Shown here: in pieces, positions 58,242-64,000 of the stretch
Numbering within the stretch: position 1 is the first letter of the stretch
How the letters are laid out: each line of letters begins with the position of its first letter
Assembly (NCBI GenBank): GCA_037349315.1
Contig: JBAIAC010000004.1
Span: 26,353,001-26,417,000, forward strand
From: Chelydra serpentina
Taxonomy: Eukaryota; Chordata; Testudines; Chelydridae
DNA: 64,000 bases
Direction: 5' to 3'
Made by a program: the position numbers and the translations under genes
The notes under the pieces: generated by a model
The model's input: the letters and a program-made list of their open reading frames with translations, nothing else
What the model was told of the DNA's origin: nothing
Databases searched by the model: none

Positions 58242-58303
58242 TTGGCTGCATTGGAACACTCAGGCTTGTTTACACTAGGCTTTGCTATGTTTGGAAGCAC
58301 AGA
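58242..58303 (+). repeat. 62-bp direct repeat, copy 2
   Basis: It matches 57036-57097 at 60 of 62 positions in the same orientation, 1206 bp downstream. Confidence 0.9.
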
Positions 58304-61300
58304 CATTCTGGAACCATTTCTGAGGGGGGAAAATAAGAGCACTGAAAGCAACCCAGGTAACGGTTGTTTCTTCATAATTAACGTTCTCTAGAAGGGAATG
58401 CTGCAGGGTCTGCATCTACCAAAAAACAGTGAAGTCTTTCTGGGCTGGACATTTCCTTCATTTTTTCCTGTCAAGTTCAATCCTAGGTTTTCCTGTCACA
58501 CAGAGAACTGCAAGGCACCCACGCTGCAAGTGAGGACTGTACTCAAAGAACAGTCTGAAAGAATTCCAGTTCTGAGAGAGAAATGATTGATGTGTCTAGG
58601 CTTTATTTCAGCTTAACTATGAGAGAGAAGTCAGTCTTGCTCTCACTTTCCCAGCTGTGGAGGACCTAGATTGCTTTGGGCAGGAGGGGTAATAGGGTCA
58701 GGTCCCCACACAGTGTAACCACTCAGTGAACCAAGTATTTTTATATTTGTAAAGCTCATAAAGGGCAGAATGTCATGTGTAGTTGCAATTTTTATTTCTT
58801 AAGGTACAAATCCCGCAGACATTAGTCAGTTGTTGCACTGGTAAAATGCCCCCTTGAAATTAATATGCAAGTCTCTGTAAGGGTTGAAGGATTTGGCCCT
58901 AAATTCTGAGGAATCTTACAGCAACAGTAAGAACAACACAGTTGTGATATTTTAAAAAGGAAAGAATCAAGTGTCCTTTGCTGCTGTTAGATCCCTCCAT
59001 GTTCTACTATGAGCTGAACCATAGAAATCTTATCAGGTTTTACTCTGTGCAATTTTTTCCATAAAGGATGATGCCCTGGATATGTTTCCTAATCTACTGT
59101 GGGCAAGTGCTTCCTCATAGTCATCCTTGTTATCAGCTGGAATCATAATTTTGGAGGCAACAGCAGCTAAAATGACTCATTTAATTGTCTGATGAGCCTT
59201 CACTTGGAGCTCATTGCCGATATCAACAAATCCGCATGGATGCATTTGGGGGTAGAATGTGGCTTAAAACCTGCTTTCATGGGTCAGTTGGTGATAGCAA
59301 AAGTTGAAAGTGCAGCCCATGATGAATGGACCAGGTAAAAGGTCCTTATCAACATCTGCCCAAAAAGTTGCCATCAGCATCAAGTACTGTGATGATCCAA
59401 CAGTTCAGATGTGACTGTTTTCCCCACCACTTCCCCATCACATGTTAAATGAAAAAAGATATGTTTGGTGGGAGGAACATTAGTTTGGTATTGGCCAGTA
59501 TATTGCTAGCAGAATGAATAGTTATCATTAAAGTGCTTTAGTTTTGTTGATCAAAGCCATCTCTGTGGCCTTGGCTGGCTCAGAAATGAAGCAGTATTCT
59601 TAGTAGGTGAATATGGAAGCATTTAGAAGTAAGAGGTTTTCTGATTTTTGAAGAGAGGTCAAGGATAAATGACTTATTTCTCCTTGTTGCATCAACTTCT
59701 TTCCCCTGATGTAAATGGTTGTTGCTACAGAGATATCCATCTTGTTTACAGTTTGAAATAAAATGACGAGTCTCAAACAGAATGATGATTAACAGAACCA
59801 AAGATAACAGAAACAAAGATGTAAATTCAAGGTCACTGCTAGGATGTGTCATGCCCCGAGGGGCTTATAATTTAGGCCTGAGACTGAAATGGGGCCCATT
59901 GAAAGTGTTTACCCAAAGGAAAGCCACAAATAAGCCCACAGCGCAAGGAGAATAATGATCGTATGATCATTTGTTAAATAAAGTGTTTGTTAAATAAACC
60001 TTCTGGTTATTAGTGGGTTAGCTAATAACAATTCCCTTTTTGGAAAGTCACTGTACTACCTGTGGTAAGCACCAGACTGAGAGCCTGGATGACTGAAATG
60101 CCATTTATTCACAGAGCACTTACAACATGGAGGAGGGGCAGTGGATGCTTTAACCACATGGCTCTGCCAATGAGCCTCACTCGTCATTTCGGGGGCAGCT
60201 TCTCCCAGAGGAAGAAAAACCTTCGCTGCCAGGTGAGGCCTCACCAGTGCCTAGCAGAGAGGGAAAATTATTTCCTATCTCCTGCATATGACAGTCCTGT
60301 TAATACACCTCACAATTATATTAGCCTTTTCCACAACTGCCTCACACTGTTGACTCATATTCAATTTATGATCCGCTCTAACTCCCAGATCCTTTTCAGC
60401 AATACTACCACCTAGCCAGTTATTCCCTATATTGTATTTGTGCATTTGAGTTTTCCTTCCTAAATGTAGTACTTTGCAATTATTTGTATTAATTTTCATC
60501 TTGTTGATTTCAGGCCAATTCTCCAATTTGTCAAGGTTGTTTTGAATTCTAATCCTGTCCTCCAAAGTGCTTGGAAGCTCTTCCAGCTTGCTGTCATCTG
60601 CAAATTTTATAATGAAAATATTGACCAGCACTGACCTCTGGAGGACCCCACAGAGAACCATTGATAACTGCTCTTTGAGTTCAGTCTTTCAATCAGTTGT
60701 GTATCTACCTTATAGTAATTTAATCTAGACTACATTTCCCTAGTTTTCTTATGACACTGTTATGTGAGCCATACTAAAAGTCAGGATATATAATATCTAC
60801 TGATTCCTTCCTATCCACTAGGCCAGTCACTCTGCCAAAGAAGGAAAATAGATTGGCTTGGCATATTTTGTTTTTGACAAATCCATACTGGCTATTCCTT
60901 ACAACCCTATTTTCCTCTAGGTGCTTACAAACTGACTGTTTAATAATTTGTTCTGGTATCTTTCCACGTATTGAAGTTAGGCTGACTGTAATGGGGTGCA
61001 CTCACCTCTCGCGAGCGACCCTGAATGTGTTTGGGCCTGCAGGTTTTTTCTCAGTTTCCTTCACTCACGGTGCCCCCTCTCAGCCGCTGCACTTGTCAGG
61101 CCAATCTTCAGTGACTCAGCCCTCTGGCCAAGTCACACTCAGTCAGTGTGTGAAACTGACCAAACCTCTTCTGGGGTACACAATCGAAAGTGTCCTGCAG
61201 CCCTTCCTGGGCTCAGTCCTCTCACTGTCCAACAGGGCCTGTTGCGGTACCCTCTATTGGTGTGTCCTCCTCTGCAGCCCTCCCGGGGCTCAGTCTTTAA

Positions 61301-61513
61301 CCAGTCCAACAGACCATCACGGCACTCTCGCTTGGTCTGGCTAGCTTGCCAGGCTCCTACTCTGGAACTGAGCAGCGCCCCAAGGGCTTCTTCCCTGGGA
61401 ACTCCTTGTCTCTACTTGAGTCCTCAGTGATCCCAGCCTCCCCTGCTGAGGCACCCCTCTTGGACTCAGTTCGCTGACCACAGGTCCCCACTGACTCACT
61501 CCCTGTAACTACT

Positions 61514-61839
61514 CATAGGCGCCGACTCCATGGGTGCTCCGGGGCTGGAGCACCCACGGGGAAAAATTGGTGGGTGCAGAGCACCCACCGGCAGCTCCCC
61601 GCCATTCCCGGGACCCGCGCCTAGCTCACCTCAGCACCGGGAGACGTTGCGGGGCCCCGCCCCCGACGCCGGGCGACGTTGCGTCGGGGGCGGGGCCCCG
61701 CAACGTCACCCGGCATCGGGGGCGGGGCCCCGCAACGTCACCCGGCATCGGGGGCGGGGCCCCGCCACGTCGCCCTGCGGCCCCACCCCTGACGCCGGGC
61801 GTCAGCCCCCACCGGCGCCACCGGAAGTCGGCGCCTATG
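61514..61839. mobile_element. Very GC-rich hAT MITE with perfect 8-bp duplication
   Basis: The ends CATAGGCGCCGACTCCA and GGAAGTCGGCGCCTATG are inverted repeats, and taactact is exact at 61506-61513 and 61840-61847. The centre has about three tandem copies of a unit of roughly 36 bp built on CATCGGGGGCGGGGCCCCGC. These copies are dense in CpG and in GGGGCGGGGC boxes. It lies inside the solo LTR and so is the youngest layer there. Confidence 0.92.
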
Positions 61840-61974
61840 TAACTACTTGCTTAGTCCCTTGTAGCTCCTGCAGCTGCTCTGTCTGTCCTTTCAGCTTCTG
61901 CAACCAGCCAGGAGCACCTCTTGCTCTCTCTCAGTCCCTGCAAGCAGACTGAACTCACTCTAGCCCTGCAGCTC

Positions 61975-62005
61975 CTTTTATATGAGCTTGCTGGGCCCTG
62001 ATTGG
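61975..62005 (-). promoter_or_regulatory. CCAAT and TATA boxes of the solo LTR
   Basis: On the minus strand CCAATCAGGG (from 62005) is followed by ATATAAAAGG (61983 downward) about 20 bp later. This is the core promoter arrangement expected in an LTR U3 region and sets the LTR orientation as minus. Transcription would run away from the CCAAT box toward lower coordinates. Confidence 0.6.
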
Positions 62006-62313
62006 ATGCTCCCTGCAGCCCCTCTCATTGACTGTGTTCCACACAGCTGTTCTAGGTAGCTGGGAGGACCTCTCTCTTGCTCTTTTCTGGGGCAGGGTGA
62101 CCAATCTATAATTCCCTAGGTCCTTTTTGCTCTCCTCTTTAAAGTAAAGTACTGCTTGCACATCACCAGTCCGCTGGGATCTCATATGTTCTCATGAGTT
62201 CTCAAAGATAATTGCTAATGGTTCCAAGATTGCTTAAGCTAGTTCCTTCAGTACGCTAGGATGAGTTTCATCAGGCCCAGCTGACTTGAATATATTTAAC
62301 TTATCTGTTTGCC

Positions 62314-62468
62314 AGAAGCTGGGAATGGGTGATAGGGGATGCTTCACTTGATGATTACCTGTTCTGTTCATTCCCTCTGGGCACCCAGCATTGGCCACTG
62401 TCGGAAGACAGGATACTGGGCTAGATGGGCCTTTGGTCTGACCCAATATGGCCGTTCTTATGTTATGT
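62314..62468 (+). mobile_element. CR1 3'-end fragment
   Basis: It contains GAAGCTGGGAATGGGTGATA, GGCCACTGTCGGAAGACAGG, ATACTGGGCTAGATGGGCC and 'ggccgttcttatgtta'. It is the plus-strand equivalent of the 3' end seen at 55269-55449. It directly follows the minus-strand CR1 fragment that ends near 62285. Confidence 0.78.
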
Positions 62469-63090
62469 TCTAAATATTCTTTAAGCTATCTTTCCTTATC
62501 TTAGCTTGCATTCCTTCCTCCTTGTTGTCAATGTTGTGTTTCATATCTAGTCATCTTTAGCCTTTTAGCGAATAATGAAACAAAATAGGCATTAAACATT
62601 CCACCAAATCCTGGTGATGCCAATTAATCAATAATTTAGCTTAGGTATTAATAATTCCAGTTCGTCTGTTTATTCCCCATGCTTCTTGCATTTCTGTATA
62701 GACATCTAAGTTGTTGAACAAATTCCCCCACCGATTTCCCTCTTGTTGCTCCTATGACCCTTTTGTAATTTGTACCGCTCGACATAGTACAGATGACTGC
62801 ACAACTGGGCCTGATGCACAACCCCAGGTAGAGCTGACTCTGTTGAGCCAGGACCTAGCATCGCAGACCTGGTGGAGATAACTTTGCTAAACTAGAGGTT
62901 ACCCTGTTTCTCTTGCCCTCCAAAGCATGGTGGAGATAATAGGAGAGTTTTAATATGGGCAATGGGCCAGGGTATGATCTGGGGAGTGTATGTGCAGATT
63001 GGATACACACCCAATACCCTTGTTGCATTTATTTTTATCACAGCAGCAGCTTTGGCAGAAGCTGACTTTGCTGAGTGGGACCTGGCAGCA

Positions 63091-63180
63091 GCAGACCACA
63101 GTGAGACCTTCTGGGGCTGACTTCATTTTACGGGAGCAGACCACAGTGAGACCTTCTGGGGCTGACTTCATTGCAGTGGA
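63091..63180 (+). repeat. 45-bp tandem duplication
   Basis: GCAGACCACAGTGAGACCTT starts at 63091 and again at 63136. The first 37 bases of each unit are identical, and the last eight differ (TTTACGGGA against TGCAGTGGA type endings). Confidence 0.9.
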
Positions 63181-63465
63181 GCAGAAAGGCTGAGGAGAGC
63201 TATATGCCCCAGCACCCAGCTGACTGTCCCTAATCTTCCTGGCTGTAGGAGTGAGGTATAGGTGTGTGGGAATTGTGTTTTAACAAGTGTTGTGGGCCCC
63301 CAACAAGCCAGGCAGTTAATAACAACTCAGAGGGCGAGGTCTGCCATTCTTTCTGGCTTTTGTTAATTTCATTTTATTATGTCAATAGCTGTATATCTGT
63401 TTCCCAAGTACAAGATTTTCATGTTCCATCTTTTCAAGGACTCGCGAGTGCCTTCTGAGTGGGGT

Positions 63466-63595
63466 ATCAGAGGGGTAGCCGTGTTAGTCTGGATCTGTAG
63501 AAGCGACAAAGAGTCCTGTGGCACCTTATAGATTAACAGACGTATAGGAGCATAAGCTTTCATGGGTGAATACCCACTTCTTCAGATGCAAGCAG
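63466..63595 (+). repeat. Dispersed repeat (GTAGCCGTGTTAGTCTG type)
   Basis: It reads GGGGTAGCCGTGTTAGTCTG, 'gtcctgtggcaccttataga', 'gcataagctttcatgggtga' and 'cccacttcttcagatgc'. I recognise this block as a very common repeat in turtles and related reptiles. I cannot assign its class. Confidence 0.65.
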
Positions 63596-64000
63596 TTGAA
63601 ATGTCCTGGGGCAGGTATAAATATGCAGGGAAGAGTCAGGCTAGAGATAACAAGGTTAGTTCAATCAGGGAGGATGAGGCCCTCTTCTGAGTGGGGGAGG
63701 ATCAAGCCAAGAGTCTATTTAGAAAGGGATCCCTAAGCATTATATTAAGCCTAGTCTTTGCTACTGCTAAAGGCACCTGGCAGTGGGGTTAGATTGTGCT
63801 GGGATGGAGCTTCTGGCTAAATTCAATTTGTGCTGTAGTGCAAAGACAGGTGTTCAAATGCAGCTTGGGTTGGCTTGTGAGCGGCCTGAGGCTTTCAGTC
63901 AAGAACAGTTTCTGAAGTGGTGTGAGTCGCTGCAACCATCATCTCTTCACCCTCTACTCATCCCTCCCAATTGCAAAAGCCTGGGAGAACAAATGGGCTT
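63596..64000. other. No gene recognised
   Basis: The final 400 bp shows no further repeat boundary or coding motif. Confidence 0.5.

Larger units (their letters stand above)
56931..60224. other. No gene recognised; contains a 62-bp direct repeat pair
   Basis: About 3.3 kb of mixed AT-rich sequence. The notable structure is the repeat pair at 57036-57097 and 58242-58303. The rest has no recognisable transposon end, coding domain or RNA gene. Confidence 0.5.
60987..62096 (-). mobile_element. Solo LTR of the Gypsy-type family, interrupted by a hAT
   Basis: It interrupts the CR1 coding sequence, flanked by ctgac (60982-60986) and gtgac (62097-62101), a 4-of-5 match. The plus-strand start TGTAATGGGGTGCACTC resembles the end of the LTR at 19977. 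No internal retroviral-type genes are present, so it is a solo LTR. The minus-strand promoter elements are listed separately. Without the hAT it is about 0.78 kb. Confidence 0.7.
60225..62285 (-). mobile_element. CR1 LINE fragment, split by an LTR
   Basis: The downstream piece (60225-60986) encodes, on the minus strand, NSQYGFVKNKICQANLFSFF, DKLENWPEINKMKIN, VLHLGRKTQMHKYNIG and NMSQQCEAVVEKANI. The upstream piece (62097-62285) encodes GPDETHPSVLKELA and a GNYR block. The two meet within the NYRPVSL block, where the LTR has inserted. Stops and shifts are present. Both element ends are truncated. Confidence 0.82.

Noticed and set aside
61530..61952. Overlapping frames of 102-140 codons
   Set aside because: They arise from the GC tandem repeat inside the hAT at 61514-61839.

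Overview
This is vertebrate nuclear DNA, most likely from a turtle or a close archosaur relative. The evidence is one recognisable host exon in single-copy sequence, surrounded by many copies of the CR1 retrotransposon, hAT and Harbinger-like miniature transposons, GC-rich minisatellites inside those transposons, and a decayed Ty3/Gypsy element. There is no bacterial, phage, CRISPR, tRNA or rRNA signal. The host lineage is inferred from the repeat content; the sequence does not prove it.

Layout. 1-2829 reads as the end of an intron and carries two small DNA transposons. 2830-3449 is the last coding exon of the giant atypical cadherin FAT3 (+ strand); it encodes the end of the cytoplasmic tail and a C-terminal TQV. 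About 3450-9250 is AT-rich, almost repeat-free sequence that probably includes the FAT3 3' UTR. From there to the end I recognise no other host protein-coding gene.

The intergenic part is a layered record of insertions. 15.3-15.9 kb: a hAT element. 16.9-19.4 kb: a CR1 on the minus strand with an uninterrupted 802-codon reading frame. 19.8-24.0 kb: an old CR1 (+) split by a minus-strand Ty3/Gypsy-type LTR element. The readable order in that element, protease-like, integrase, reverse transcriptase, RNase H, polypurine tract and LTR, is the order known from the Gmr1 group. Its LTR is itself interrupted by two DNA elements. 25.1-29.3 kb: a nearly full-length CR1 with an ORF1 esterase and an ORF2 endonuclease/RT, broken by frameshifts. 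31.3-32.4 kb: a Harbinger-like MITE, a 55-bp foldback and a GC minisatellite. 32.5-36.4 kb: a complete RTE-like LINE bounded by a 12-bp target-site duplication. 36.9-42.1 kb: TIR elements and a Myb/SANT-like transposon gene fragment. 42.9-48.2 kb: CR1 and L3-like copies interrupted by hAT elements and MITEs. 51.6-52.9 kb: a hAT element and a hAT transposase C-terminus. 53.8-56.9 kb: two CR1 copies in opposite orientation, the second carrying nested hATs. 60.2-62.5 kb: a CR1 split by a solo LTR, which is split in turn by a very GC-rich hAT.

The protein genes do not form a pathway: apart from FAT3, every coding stretch I can defend belongs to a transposable element. The points most worth checking are the Gmr1-like domain order, the 55-bp and 22-bp inverted repeats, the 62-bp direct repeat at 57.0 and 58.2 kb, a consensus splice donor inside the FAT3 terminal exon, and the nesting order, which gives relative ages for the families.
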